Source of the DNA: JBEBSD01 sp040394475
GTDB lineage: Bacteria; Bacteroidota; Bacteroidia; Cytophagales; Spirosomataceae
Direction of reading: 5' to 3'
Assembly (NCBI GenBank): GCA_040394475.1
Contig: JBEBSD010000002.1
Location: 1 to 64,000, forward strand
Length of the DNA stretch: 64,000 bases
The position numbers and the translations under genes were made by a program. Below, one piece after another: positions 1 to 8,884 of the stretch; the stretch's first letter is position 1, and each line of letters begins with the position of its first letter. A model generated the notes under the pieces. It saw only the letters and a program-made list of their open reading frames with translations. It made no database searches and was not told where the DNA came from.

Positions 1-127
1 TCATCTGCGCCCGGTTTTTAACCTTTTTTTTCGTTCTTTTGCGGGGTCTGTTGTGGGTTCCCCCCAATAATATTGGGTTTTGTCACCCTCCCCACCCCCC
101 CGCTTCAGTAACCGTCTGAGATGGGGA

Positions 128-1429
128 TTAATCAGTAATAATTCCGAAAGGATTGGTGAAAACGCGATAGGTATGCCCCTGATCGACTTTCAAAAGTTCT
201 GCCCGCACATATTTTTTGATGCCGGCAGTTGTCCTGTACTGCAATACCTCCCCTTCGTGAACAACGGTCCCTCCCGGCCAGGGCGCATCGCTTGTAACAT
301 AATCGGCGACCGGTTCCGTGGATGCAGGAGCAGAAATCCATCGGATGTTGTCGTAATTTGAAGCCGTTATGGTGATGGTTCCTTTCGCTTCATCTATTGC
401 GATTCCGGAAATGGCGGGAAATAATCCCGGTCCGTCTTTCCGGGGATCTATTTTCCGGGTAGATTTGCAGGCGTAAAACTGACCTTTCTCCATTGCCTCG
501 CGAACGGCTTCGAGTGTCAGTTTGTCCAGGATAAACATCGAGAAAGTATCTTTCTTACCATCGTGTCCCTGGAGGCCCCGGGTAAACGTATGCATGTCGT
601 CCGCACCGAATCCCCAGATTGGCCGTGCAGGCATGTGCCGCTGCAATAGCTGGTCCCACAACGCTTCGTCGTACTTTTCGGTTTCTATGCTGTTGTTCGT
701 TATCTCGATGCCAATAAGGTAATCCGGGGAATGTTTTTGAAAACGCTCGTTGTACCAATCCAGTGATTTACGCTCCCACCAGCTATTGGACGAAGGTATT
801 CCCGGATGGTTGATTATTGCAAGGCCTCCTTTGTCGCCGATGGCCAGAAGTTGGTCGTCTTCCCAGATTTCTTTCCCGTTGCTATCGGTTATACCGCCAT
901 AAGGAGCTTTGTTTCCTGTCCTTTCATACCAAACACCATAATCGGAAAAATAGCTGTTGATATGATGGCGGAAGGTCAGTTCGTTTCCTTGTATACCTAC
1001 CATTCCCAGGCTCTCGGGCGTTGGCGCGCCATAGGCGCTCCAGGGCCAGGTTGGATTAGCCGGATAATTAGGGGGCAGAGGTCCTATCGGGTAAGGACTT
1101 GCCTGCTCAGCGGGGTGATGGCCCCAGGTTACCCGTGCATTCGGCCAGTTCCAGTCATGGTCTGTGATCGCGAGAATAGCGTAGCCTGCCTTATGATAGG
1201 TCTCTACAACTTCTTTGGTCGAATGCCAGCCATCACTTTGCAGCGTATGGGTGTGTAAATTCGCTTTGTACGTCTTAAAGGTTGACCAGTTTACATTTTG
1301 ATACGGGTTTGATAACGTTATTGGGTTGCGGGTGCCAGCTGCTGGCTGCGCGCTTACCGCCCGGAGGAACAGCATCGCCATTGCGAGGCTGCTGCCAAGG
1401 TACTTATAGTGGCTTTTCATTGTCTTCAT
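128..1429 (-). CDS. Exported PHP-domain metal-dependent phosphoesterase (CehA/McbA-like)
   Basis: The protein is about 433 residues. An N-terminal hydrophobic stretch ending at AVSAQ looks like a signal peptide, so it is probably periplasmic or surface located. The PHP metal-binding signature is visible as HTHTLQSDG near residues 59-67, ITDHDWNW near 88-95, and later GADDMHTF. PHP proteins are metal-dependent hydrolases of phosphoesters, and the CehA/McbA branch includes ester hydrolases. It is the last gene of the leftward SusC-SusD cluster, 61 bp after susD with this start, so its substrate is probably what SusC/SusD import. Alternative starts are GTG at 1444 and ATG at 1420; the latter has AGGA eight bases upstream. 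The exact substrate is unknown. Confidence 0.85.
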   Translation of the reverse strand: MKTMKSHYKYLGSSLAMAMLFLRAVSAQPAAGTRNPITLSNPYQNVNWSTFKTYKANLHTHTLQSDGWHSTKEVVETYHKAGYAILAITDHDWNWPNARVTWGHHPAEQASPYPIGPLPPNYPANPTWPWSAYGAPTPESLGMVGIQGNELTFRHHINSYFSDYGVWYERTGNKAPYGGITDSNGKEIWEDDQLLAIGDKGGLAIINHPGIPSSNSWWERKSLDWYNERFQKHSPDYLIGIEITNNSIETEKYDEALWDQLLQRHMPARPIWGFGADDMHTFTRGLQGHDGKKDTFSMFILDKLTLEAVREAMEKGQFYACKSTRKIDPRKDGPGLFPAISGIAIDEAKGTITITASNYDNIRWISAPASTEPVADYVTSDAPWPGGTVVHEGEVLQYRTTAGIKKYVRAELLKVDQGHTYRVFTNPFGIITD

Positions 1430-1490
1430 CCTGGGGTTTGTCACTTAACTGTTACTAATACTTTACTGCACTTCCGGAAGCAGGACTCAA

Positions 1491-3158
1491 CTATTGATAC
1501 CCGGGATTTTGCGGCATTTGCCGGGTGAGATTGGCGTCTATTACCGCTTGCGGAATCGGGAAAAGAACATCTCTTTCCGTGACATGCTGTCCACCATTTT
1601 TATTGTATTTCCTGGTGCGTTCCAACCATTTATCGGTGCGGAGCAAGGTCCACCTTCTGTCTTCCTCGAGTACAAGCTCCCGGGATCTTTCGTCCAGAAT
1701 AAAATCGAGCGTCACGTCGTTTGCCTGGATGTCGGAGGCGTTTGACCTTCTTCTTACTGTATTGAGGGTTGCTGCTGCTCCTGCGAGGTCACCCAGCAGG
1801 TACTGGGCCTCTGCCTTTAAAAGATAGGTTTCAGCCAGCCTGAGGTACACCACGTTGTTGTAACGGCCTCCGCCTGCCAGATTAGTAGGATTAGCTCCGG
1901 CTTCTGCTTTTCGGGAATAGGGCCAGTCCACTCTTAAATTGGTTGCGGGAGTGATGTCGTTGGCTCCATTCAGGTGGATGGTGTCGCCGTAGGAATAGCC
2001 GGGCGGGAGAAGATCTGCCGGAAAGGGCGCATTCTGCTTTTCGTCTTGTAAAATAAAAAACTTCCTGATGGCAAAATGGGAACCCCTGTCATCCTGTGGC
2101 TCGTATAAGTTCAGCGCCCATTTGGTGAGCGACATCCGGGCCACCCCTCTGCCGCCTCTTTCTTTTGTCAGCTGGAAGGGAGTAACACCGTTTACTATCA
2201 TAGCAAAATACCGTCCATTGTGGAAAAAGTTCAATTCGTGACTTCCGCCACCGGCTACATTAAGGGCATATTGCCACACCCACAAAGCCTCCTTGTTGCC
2301 TTCATCCCGGTTTTCGTTGCCTTCATAGAACATGTCCATGAAAGGGACGCCGGGAGCGCTTTGCTGTGTGCCGTAGCGACTGGTGGTCAGTTGATAGGCG
2401 GGCGTTTCTACTACTTTGTTTGCCCAGTGCAGCGCCTGCTGCGGATTGTTTAATGTCAGGTACAGCTCCGAAAGAAAGGTCTGAACAGCTCCCTTGGTCA
2501 GCCGGCCGCTCAAGGCAGGTTCCACGGGGATGAATGCTTCCGCAAATTCCCAGTCTGCAATCATCTGTTCCCGGACAGTCATCACCGGAGTACGCTCCCA
2601 GTCAGTCCTGATGGTGGCGCTGCTCGATTCGGTCAGCGTTAACGGCACGTCTCCCCAGCCGTAGGTAAGATGCCGGTAAGCCCAGGCACGAATGGCTCTT
2701 GCCTCTGCTATAACACGGTTTTTGTTTTCGGTTGTATTTCCCGCTCCTCCCGTCCAGTCGACTCCCTCCCGTTCGGCACGATTGACAAGTGTATTGGCGG
2801 CATTGATGACCTTATAAAGAAACGTGAATTGTCGGAGGAACTGCAGGTTATTGGGATTGTTGATCACTCCCCATTCCTGTGCTATTTGTTCGAAACCCAG
2901 GTAGGTGTAGTTTGTTACCATGTTGTCGGTACCATCCATCGTGTTGGCAAGCATAAAATCGTTGCCTCCGGTTCTTTCATCTCTCACGAGCGCGTACAGC
3001 CCGTTTATCCCGGCTTCAAATCCTGCCAGATTGGTATATAACGTTTCGGATGAGATCAGATGCGGTGGTTTTTCTTCCAGCGAGACCGGATCGAGCATGG
3101 TACAGGCATTCATCAGGACCAGCGTGGCCGAAATAAGTGCATAAGCTAGTAGTTTCAT
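1491..3158 (-). CDS. SusD/RagB family nutrient-binding outer membrane lipoprotein
   Basis: This 555-residue protein begins with a lipoprotein signal peptide (lipobox LMNAC near residue 19). It is therefore probably anchored on the outer membrane surface, where SusD proteins form the lid over the SusC channel and capture substrate. The body has the SusD layout, including helical TPR-like segments around residues 130-240 (AEARAIRAWAYRHLTYGWGDVPL) and the C-terminal block with LRLAETYLLKAEA and ERSRELVLEEDRRW. The gene follows susC by 27 bp in the same operon. The ligand cannot be read from sequence. The downstream PHP enzyme suggests something other than a standard glycan, but this is inference. 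Confidence 0.95.
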   Translation of the reverse strand: MKLLAYALISATLVLMNACTMLDPVSLEEKPPHLISSETLYTNLAGFEAGINGLYALVRDERTGGNDFMLANTMDGTDNMVTNYTYLGFEQIAQEWGVINNPNNLQFLRQFTFLYKVINAANTLVNRAEREGVDWTGGAGNTTENKNRVIAEARAIRAWAYRHLTYGWGDVPLTLTESSSATIRTDWERTPVMTVREQMIADWEFAEAFIPVEPALSGRLTKGAVQTFLSELYLTLNNPQQALHWANKVVETPAYQLTTSRYGTQQSAPGVPFMDMFYEGNENRDEGNKEALWVWQYALNVAGGGSHELNFFHNGRYFAMIVNGVTPFQLTKERGGRGVARMSLTKWALNLYEPQDDRGSHFAIRKFFILQDEKQNAPFPADLLPPGYSYGDTIHLNGANDITPATNLRVDWPYSRKAEAGANPTNLAGGGRYNNVVYLRLAETYLLKAEAQYLLGDLAGAAATLNTVRRRSNASDIQANDVTLDFILDERSRELVLEEDRRWTLLRTDKWLERTRKYNKNGGQHVTERDVLFPIPQAVIDANLTRQMPQNPGYQ

Positions 3159-3185
3159 TTTAGAATAATTTGGATTCAGAAGTGA

Positions 3186-6100
3186 TCAGAAAACAATGGT
3201 TAAGCCGAGTACAAACTCCTTTTGCAACGGTGCAGCTAACTGAGAATCCAGCTCCGGATCCAGTCCGCTCCAGCTGGAGAAGGTAAACAGGTTGCGTCCT
3301 GTACCGTATACCCGCAGCCGGGTCAGCCCTATTTTCTCAATGAGGGCAGTTGCCACATCATAAGAGAGCGTGACGTCCTTTATCCGGACAAATCCGGCGT
3401 TTTCATAGACGACACTCCTGATTCCGGCCATTCGTTCTGCATTTATTTCGTTTTTTACCCAACTGGAATTGGGGTTTTCCGGTGTCCACCAGTCTTTCAC
3501 GATGGTGTTCCGGCGGATCTCAGCCCATACTTCCTCATCTGTCAGGATGCCGCTGGTTCTTGTCCCGCCGTGCACACCGTGTACAAAGAAATTCAGGTTG
3601 AGGTTTTTATAGGAAAGAACGTTGCTGATTCCCCAGAGTAATTTAGGGTCTCTCTGGCCGATGATCTGGCGATCTTCCGCGGCTGTGAGTTTTCCGTCGT
3701 TGTTCACATCCCTGATTTTCACGAAGCCTGGTTTCGAATCCCATCGGGTTGCAGCCTCAACTTCATCGGATCGCCAGATTCCTTCCCTTACAAAATCATA
3801 GTTTACGAGAATGGGGCTACCGATAAACCAGCCATTGACAACATCATCCAGACCGTCTCCGTACAGGTCTACGATTTTGTTGCGAAGAACCGAAATGTTT
3901 CCCGACGACGTCCAGGAGAAATTATCCCTGGCGATATTGCTTGTCTGCAGCGCAATTTCCAATCCTTTGTTTTCGGTTTTTCCGATGTTTTGAGTGATCG
4001 ACGAAAGACCATGGACAGGGGAGATGGCTCTGTCGAGAAGCAGGCTATTGGTCAGCGTCCTGAAAAGGTTGAGGCTTCCTGAGACACGGTCTTTTAAAAT
4101 CCCGAAGTCCAGTCCCAGGTTGAGGGTCTCGGAAGTTTCCCAACCAAGATCTTCCTGTCCCAACACACTCGGGATATACCCCGCGAGCTGAACTCCGGCG
4201 TCCACCACATCGCGTGATCCCAGTCGGGAAATCGTTTGATAGGATCCGACACCCTGATTGCCGTTTTGTCCCCAGGAGGCGCGTAATTTTAATTCGCTGA
4301 ATACATCCTTTGCGGGGAAAAAGGCCTCCTGCGTAAGGTTCCACCCTACGGCTACAGAGGGAAAGATCCCCCATTTGGTATTCGCCCCGAAGCCGGAAAA
4401 GCCATCCCTTCGTCCGGTCAGGGTAAGGAGGTAGCGGCTGTTATAGGCGTAATTCAGCCGGAGCATTTGGGAAATAAGATGCGATTTCTGAAAAGAATAA
4501 CTTGGCTGGATTAACTGGGCCTGCGAAACAGAATACATGTCCAGAAAGTCGTGCGGGTAACCTCTGGCAGTGACTGCATTTCCGCTCGACTCATTTTTCT
4601 CAAAACCGTATACCATGGTTCCAAAGACATTGTGCTTCCCGAAATCCCGCTGGTAAGACAGGACGTTCTCTACCACGATATTATTGCTGTTGGTTCGGTT
4701 ACTTTCCGAACTGCCGTTTTGCGCGTAGCCGGTCGAGGAATTCCGGCCCCTGTAGATGTGGCTGTTTGAAAACGTATTGCGTATACCGGTATTCAGTCGG
4801 TAATTCAAGCCCTTCACGAAAGGTACATCAATTGTCAGGTAATTATTGCTGATCACCTGGTACGATTTGTCCGTGTTATCCCATACAGTACGTTCCAGCG
4901 GGTTGTAAATGTCCTGGTTACCCGGCCAGGGGAAAATGGTTACATTGCCGTTTTCGTCAAACGGCGTCACTAACGGATTGGAATAATATACCCAAAGAAA
5001 ATCGGGCGGGACACCGCTTTTGTTCACGGAAGACAGCTGTGTGCGGGTTCCGATTGCCATCCATTTGGTCAGGTCGGTTTCGATATTGACTCTTCCTGAA
5101 ATCCGCTGGTAGTCGTCACTGACAGATATCCCCCGGATATCCAGCAAGCCGCCGGACAGGTAATACCGGATCTTGTCGGAAGCTCCTGAAATTGACAGCT
5201 CATGGTGTTGGCTCCTTCCTTTTCTGGTAGCGATGTCATACCAGTTTACCGCCTCACCGGCATCATAGATTGCTTGTTCAGTCGCGGTCATAAACCCGGG
5301 CCGGCGCTCTTGTTTGAAGGCATAGAATTCGGATCCGGTCATGACCCGGGGCAGGTTGGTATGACTTTGGGAGGCCAGTTTCATATCATACGTTACACGC
5401 ATGCTGCCCTTAACTCCTTGTTTGGTGGTAATCAGAATTACCCCGTTTGCTCCGCGGGAGCCGTAAATAGCGGCAGCAGAGGCGTCTTTGAGGATTTCAA
5501 TGGATTTGACATCATTGGGGTTGATATCCATAATGTTGCCCCGGTAAGGAACGCCGTCAACGATCAGCAAAGGAGCATTATCGGCTTTGATAGAGTTCCG
5601 GCCCCTAATCATGATCGATTGGCTGGGTTCGGCCCCTGCTGACGAAGTCTGTACCATTACCCCGGGAACAATGCCTTGTATGGCTTGCGCGATATTGACA
5701 TTAGGAATCATTTCCAGCCGCTCCCGGGGAACAGAGGCAACGGTCCCGGTAAGATCGCTTTTTCGCTGTACGCCATATCCGACCACCACGACTTCCTCCA
5801 GCGCCTTTTCATCTTCTTCCAGCGTAATTTGGAGGGTGGTCTGATTTTCAACAGGAATCTCTTTACCGATATAACCGACGTAGGAGAAAACCAAAATAGC
5901 CTGCTCGGTGACGACATCCAGGCTGAAATTTCCCTGGGCGTCGGTGATCGTACCTTGCTGCGTACCTTTTACCAGGACACTCACACCCGGCAAGGCGTCC
6001 CCTTTTCCATCCGTTACGCGTCCTTTTACCGGGAGGACAAGCGCTTGCAGCGGTTCAGGAGGAATTGCCGACGAAGCTTCCGGCTTGTCCTGCAATATAA

Positions 6101-6482
6101 TGGTCTTGCCCTCCTGCTGAAAGCTGAAAGGGGTATCCCGTAAAAGCAGTTCCAGCGTCAGCTGAACGGTGCGGGTTTCCGTTGCCAGCGTTATTCCCTT
6201 ATAGGGGGTAACCTTAGGTGAGAGGTAAAAAACATTGTATCCGGACTCTTTCTGAAGTTTTTGAAGCGCATGTTTCAAAGAGGTATTCTCTACCCCGAAG
6301 GTAATGCGCATCTCCCGTATATCCTGGGCCCGGCTGATATCTGCCAATATGACTTGCAGACTGGCAAGTAAGATGATGAAGCTGTACAGGCTGATTTTCA
6401 TAAGGGTATAAAAATGAGGCCGTATCTTGCTTTGCCAAGGGGCAAAATGCCTCCATCTTGCAAAAGCTGAATTTTTTTGCAT
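3186..6482 (-). CDS. SusC/RagA family TonB-dependent transporter with N-terminal STN domain
   Basis: The 1098-residue protein has a long basic N-region and a signal peptide ending near residue 47. Next comes an STN (secretin/TonB short N-terminal) domain at about 50-130, a carboxypeptidase-regulatory-like beta domain at about 150-235 (VKGRVTDGKGDALPGVSV), a TonB box (EEVVVVGYG) and a plug at about 240-345 with SIEILKDASAAAIYGSRGANGVI. The outer membrane beta barrel fills the rest and ends in a hydrophobic strand. STN domains signal substrate occupancy to a FecR-type anti-sigma factor, which fits the two upstream genes. A start at Met28 (6401) is possible, but long N-regions are usual in this class. 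Confidence 0.96.
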   Translation of the reverse strand: MQKNSAFARWRHFAPWQSKIRPHFYTLMKISLYSFIILLASLQVILADISRAQDIREMRITFGVENTSLKHALQKLQKESGYNVFYLSPKVTPYKGITLATETRTVQLTLELLLRDTPFSFQQEGKTIILQDKPEASSAIPPEPLQALVLPVKGRVTDGKGDALPGVSVLVKGTQQGTITDAQGNFSLDVVTEQAILVFSYVGYIGKEIPVENQTTLQITLEEDEKALEEVVVVGYGVQRKSDLTGTVASVPRERLEMIPNVNIAQAIQGIVPGVMVQTSSAGAEPSQSIMIRGRNSIKADNAPLLIVDGVPYRGNIMDINPNDVKSIEILKDASAAAIYGSRGANGVILITTKQGVKGSMRVTYDMKLASQSHTNLPRVMTGSEFYAFKQERRPGFMTATEQAIYDAGEAVNWYDIATRKGRSQHHELSISGASDKIRYYLSGGLLDIRGISVSDDYQRISGRVNIETDLTKWMAIGTRTQLSSVNKSGVPPDFLWVYYSNPLVTPFDENGNVTIFPWPGNQDIYNPLERTVWDNTDKSYQVISNNYLTIDVPFVKGLNYRLNTGIRNTFSNSHIYRGRNSSTGYAQNGSSESNRTNSNNIVVENVLSYQRDFGKHNVFGTMVYGFEKNESSGNAVTARGYPHDFLDMYSVSQAQLIQPSYSFQKSHLISQMLRLNYAYNSRYLLTLTGRRDGFSGFGANTKWGIFPSVAVGWNLTQEAFFPAKDVFSELKLRASWGQNGNQGVGSYQTISRLGSRDVVDAGVQLAGYIPSVLGQEDLGWETSETLNLGLDFGILKDRVSGSLNLFRTLTNSLLLDRAISPVHGLSSITQNIGKTENKGLEIALQTSNIARDNFSWTSSGNISVLRNKIVDLYGDGLDDVVNGWFIGSPILVNYDFVREGIWRSDEVEAATRWDSKPGFVKIRDVNNDGKLTAAEDRQIIGQRDPKLLWGISNVLSYKNLNLNFFVHGVHGGTRTSGILTDEEVWAEIRRNTIVKDWWTPENPNSSWVKNEINAERMAGIRSVVYENAGFVRIKDVTLSYDVATALIEKIGLTRLRVYGTGRNLFTFSSWSGLDPELDSQLAAPLQKEFVLGLTIVF

Positions 6483-6522
6483 TATTTGTAATGTTTAAAG
6501 GTTCCAGTAATTTTTGAACAAG

Positions 6523-6559
6523 ACTCCTCATTGCTTTCCACGGCCGGAGGAGTTTTTTT
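6523..6559. other. Hairpin with T-run in the susC leader
   Basis: A perfect 7-bp stem (ACTCCTC at 6523-6529 and GAGGAGT at 6547-6553, 17-nt loop) is followed on the plus strand by a run of T. It lies 41 bp upstream of susC, between fecR and susC. Read leftward, as the genes are transcribed, the stem lacks a U-tract. It may therefore be a leader structure or block antisense transcription, rather than terminate fecR. Function is unproven. Confidence 0.4.
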
Positions 6560-6627
6560 GTTGGTGAATTAGGGGGGGATGCCTGAATTAATCATGTGAA
6601 TGGGTTTAGAAAATGGCTATTATTGGT

Positions 6628-7617
6628 TTAGAAACATTTTTCTCCTGTTATCAATACCTCCTGGCCCGTTAAGGTGTATCGGGTATTACTGGTAGCCGTC
6701 AATATCCGCAGGACTTCTTCCAGGGTTTCCGTACCCGAGAACCGTCCGGTAATAGGGCACTGTTTCAGGCCCTGATTTTCAAAAGTCACCTGTATCCCGT
6801 AGCGAATACCGATCTGTTCGGCCAGGATCCCCAAAGGAATTTCATCAAAGGTCATATCGGCTTGTACCCAAACGATCGCATCTGCGGTGTTCAGTGTTTC
6901 TTCTTTCGCCGCGGTCAGGGTTTCGGTGTTATAGACAATTTGCTTGTCCTCCGTTAATACCGCGATTAATTGTTCTTCATCTTCTACTTTTACTTTCCCG
7001 CGGGTCACACTGACTGTGATGTCTTTTTGTCCGGGCCAGGCCTTGATGTTGAAGCTCGTGCCAAGTACGGTCGTTTTAACTTTTCCGGAGTAGATAATAA
7101 AGGGTGATTCGGGATTATGCGCTACGTCGAAATAGGCTTCCCCGGTAAGGGTAACTTCTCTTTTGCCATTTTTGAAGCCTGCGTCGTATTCCAGGTGGCT
7201 GTCGCCGTGCAATACGACCGAGCTTCCGTCCGGCAGCGTTATAAAGCGGTTGGCGGGTGTCGTCGGTTCCGCACGGGCAACCGTAACCGGGGAAAGCGCG
7301 GTGTTTTTAGTTGTTTGAATGGTGTTGAATACCAGCGCCCAGGCAGCTCCGGCCGTAACGGCGATCATTGCCGCGAAGCGAACATATTTCCTTTTATAGA
7401 AAGGCGTTTCACGCTGCTGTATCCGTTTCGAAATAGCTTCCCGGATGCGGATATCCAGTCCGTCTATTTGAGCATCTTCCAGTAAATCCGACATTTCCGG
7501 AGCAGCCGAAAAAAGGGCATAGTATTTTTCGATCGCCTTTTGTTCCTCGGTGCTAGCAGTACCGTTGAGGTACTTATTGACTAGCTTCCTGAATTCAGTT
7601 GTGTTTTCCTTTGCCAT
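6628..7617 (-). CDS. FecR family anti-sigma factor
   Basis: The 329-residue protein has a cytoplasmic helical N-terminus (FRKLVNKYLNGTASTEEQKAIEKYY), one membrane segment near residues 80-100 (YVRFAAMIAVTAGAAWALVF), a periplasmic FecR domain (FITLPDGSSVVLHGDSHLEY, about 130-220) and a C-terminal DUF4974 domain (TFDEIPLGILAEQIGIRYGI). In this family the N-terminus holds the ECF sigma factor and the periplasmic part receives the signal from the STN domain of the transporter. It lies between the sigma gene and susC, all on the same strand, so the three form one signalling chain. A long inverted repeat sits just upstream of its start. Confidence 0.95.
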   Translation of the reverse strand: MAKENTTEFRKLVNKYLNGTASTEEQKAIEKYYALFSAAPEMSDLLEDAQIDGLDIRIREAISKRIQQRETPFYKRKYVRFAAMIAVTAGAAWALVFNTIQTTKNTALSPVTVARAEPTTPANRFITLPDGSSVVLHGDSHLEYDAGFKNGKREVTLTGEAYFDVAHNPESPFIIYSGKVKTTVLGTSFNIKAWPGQKDITVSVTRGKVKVEDEEQLIAVLTEDKQIVYNTETLTAAKEETLNTADAIVWVQADMTFDEIPLGILAEQIGIRYGIQVTFENQGLKQCPITGRFSGTETLEEVLRILTATSNTRYTLTGQEVLITGEKCF

Positions 7618-7641
7618 TAATTCAGTAGCTGCTTTATATAG

Positions 7642-7671
7642 GTAGTATACTTTTGTGCAAAAGTGTACTAC
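7642..7671. promoter_or_regulatory. 30-bp near-perfect inverted repeat upstream of fecR
   Basis: The arms at 7642-7655 and 7658-7671 are 14 bp long, match at 13 of 14 positions and are separated by only 2 bp. The left arm holds an exact TACTTTTG (-7 type box) on the plus strand, and the minus-strand counterpart is CACTTTTG. The repeat ends 25 bp before the fecR ATG. It could be an operator, a bidirectional promoter, or both. There is no T-run, so it is not a terminator. Confidence 0.5.
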
Positions 7672-7772
7672 GCCCGGCGTTAATTTTTTTCGCAGATTGT
7701 CAGGGAGAAAGAGGCAGGCTGCTTATAGAAGGAATGATGGCGCAGCGCCAAACGGCCGGAAAACTTTTCTTA

Positions 7773-8351
7773 CTAAACGGGAGTCAATACAGCCAACACC
7801 CCGATCAGGAGCTTCGATACAACTGACCGTAAGCTTCCCTGGGCTGTATTCAGCTGATTTTGAACCGTTTTCTGGGAAATTTGAAGTTCTTCGGCAATCT
7901 CTTTGGTAGATAGACTCTCCAAATACCGCAACCGGAAAATTTCCCTGCGCTTTTCCGGCTGCAGCTCAAGCCAGTGCTGTATGGTTGTCAGCAGCTCTTT
8001 TAAGAAATAGGTAGAATCCGCCCCCTCCGGAGCAATGGCCATGTACGCCAGTGGTTCTTCAAATACAGGCAACTTTTTGTGCTTTTTGTACCAGGTGAAT
8101 ACCTGATAGCGTACGGCGGTCAGCAAATAGGGGTAAAGGGCTTCGATAGTTTTCTTGCGACGATTCATCCACAGGTCAACGAAAATCTCCTGCACCAGAT
8201 CCTCACAAAGCTCCGTATCTCCAAGCCGTTTAAAGGCCGTATTGAAAAGTAATTTCCAGTAACGATTGTAGATTTCATCAAATGCTTCACGTACACCGTC
8301 CCGTAACAAGGTCGTCAGTTGTTGATCCGTATGGTTGTTGAGATGATCCAT
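7773..8351 (-). CDS. ECF-type RNA polymerase sigma-70 factor (Bacteroidota family)
   Basis: From the ATG at 8351 the protein is 192 residues. This start is preferred because the upstream open extension has no sigma-like sequence. Region 2 is visible at about 20-85 (AFDEIYNRYWKLLFNTAFKRL, LCEDLVQEIFVDLW). Region 4 is at about 120-175 (RREIFRLRYLESLSTKEIAEELQISQKTVQNQL), a helix-turn-helix that reads the -35 element. A short hydrophobic C-terminal tail is common in this Bacteroidota subfamily. It heads the locus and is probably held by the adjacent FecR. Expected targets are the fecR and susC promoters. The 155-bp gap to fecR contains the inverted repeat at 7642-7671. Confidence 0.93.
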   Translation of the reverse strand: MDHLNNHTDQQLTTLLRDGVREAFDEIYNRYWKLLFNTAFKRLGDTELCEDLVQEIFVDLWMNRRKKTIEALYPYLLTAVRYQVFTWYKKHKKLPVFEEPLAYMAIAPEGADSTYFLKELLTTIQHWLELQPEKRREIFRLRYLESLSTKEIAEELQISQKTVQNQLNTAQGSLRSVVSKLLIGVLAVLTPV

Positions 8352-8475
8352 CTTGAAACTAGCACGCAAGCATAGAAAACGAAACCGGTGAATAGCAGTC
8401 AATTGCCCCTTCAAACGCCTGTCAAAAATTGTAAACCTTACAGGTAGGAGGTGTCGGGGACTGACACTCACTATG

Positions 8476-8483
8476 CAAAAGTA
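8476..8483 (-). promoter_or_regulatory. Putative promoter -7 box for the sigma factor gene
   Basis: Read on the minus strand this is TACTTTTG, an exact match to the Bacteroidota TAnnTTTG element. It would start a transcript with a leader of roughly 115-120 nt before the sigma ATG at 8351. No good -33 TTG is visible at the usual spacing, so the assignment is tentative. Confidence 0.45.
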
Positions 8484-8560
8484 CACATCTAACCGGTTTT
8501 ACTTTGTTAAGAAATTATTAGGGATTTTGCCCGGCAGTCAGAAGAGAAAAGGGTTGTCTC

Positions 8561-8884
8561 TCAACCCAGCTCCTTTTCAGGATCCCAGAAGTATTTCGGG
8601 AAATCGGCGATCTTATTGTTTTTAACAGGAATATTCTCACTCATAAGACGTTCGGTCATGGTTGTGCCGGTTTCAAAGGCGGCTGCCCCCGACAAAACGC
8701 CCTGGCTGTTGACGACCCGGTGGGCCGGAACATCCGTACGGCCTGCAAGCGCATTCATCGCCCAACCTACCATCCGGGCGTTTTTGGTGCCCAGGTATCG
8801 GGCGATAGCGCCGTAGGAGGTGACCCTTCCCACGGGTACCAGTCGAACTACCTCGTAAACATCTTCAAAAAAACTACCCGCCAT
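8561..8884 (-). CDS. Alkyltransferase-like protein (ATL, MGMT-family DNA-binding domain)
   Basis: This 107-residue protein matches the C-terminal domain of O6-alkylguanine-DNA alkyltransferases (YEVVRLVPVGRVTSYGAIARYLG, then MVGWAMNAL). The catalytic PCHRV motif reads PAHRV, so the acceptor cysteine is replaced by alanine. That change defines alkyltransferase-like proteins, which bind O6-alkylguanine without repairing it and pass the lesion to nucleotide excision repair. The ATG at 8884 is chosen because it overlaps the end of the upstream DUF3109 gene by 11 bp, as coupled genes do, and the family begins here. A longer frame to 8947 lies wholly inside the neighbour. Confidence 0.88.
   Translation of the reverse strand: MAGSFFEDVYEVVRLVPVGRVTSYGAIARYLGTKNARMVGWAMNALAGRTDVPAHRVVNSQGVLSGAAAFETGTTMTERLMSENIPVKNNKIADFPKYFWDPEKELG

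Noticed and set aside
1..127. A possible gene end at the left edge
   Set aside because: The 127 bp contain homopolymer runs and no frame with family similarity; nothing can be supported.
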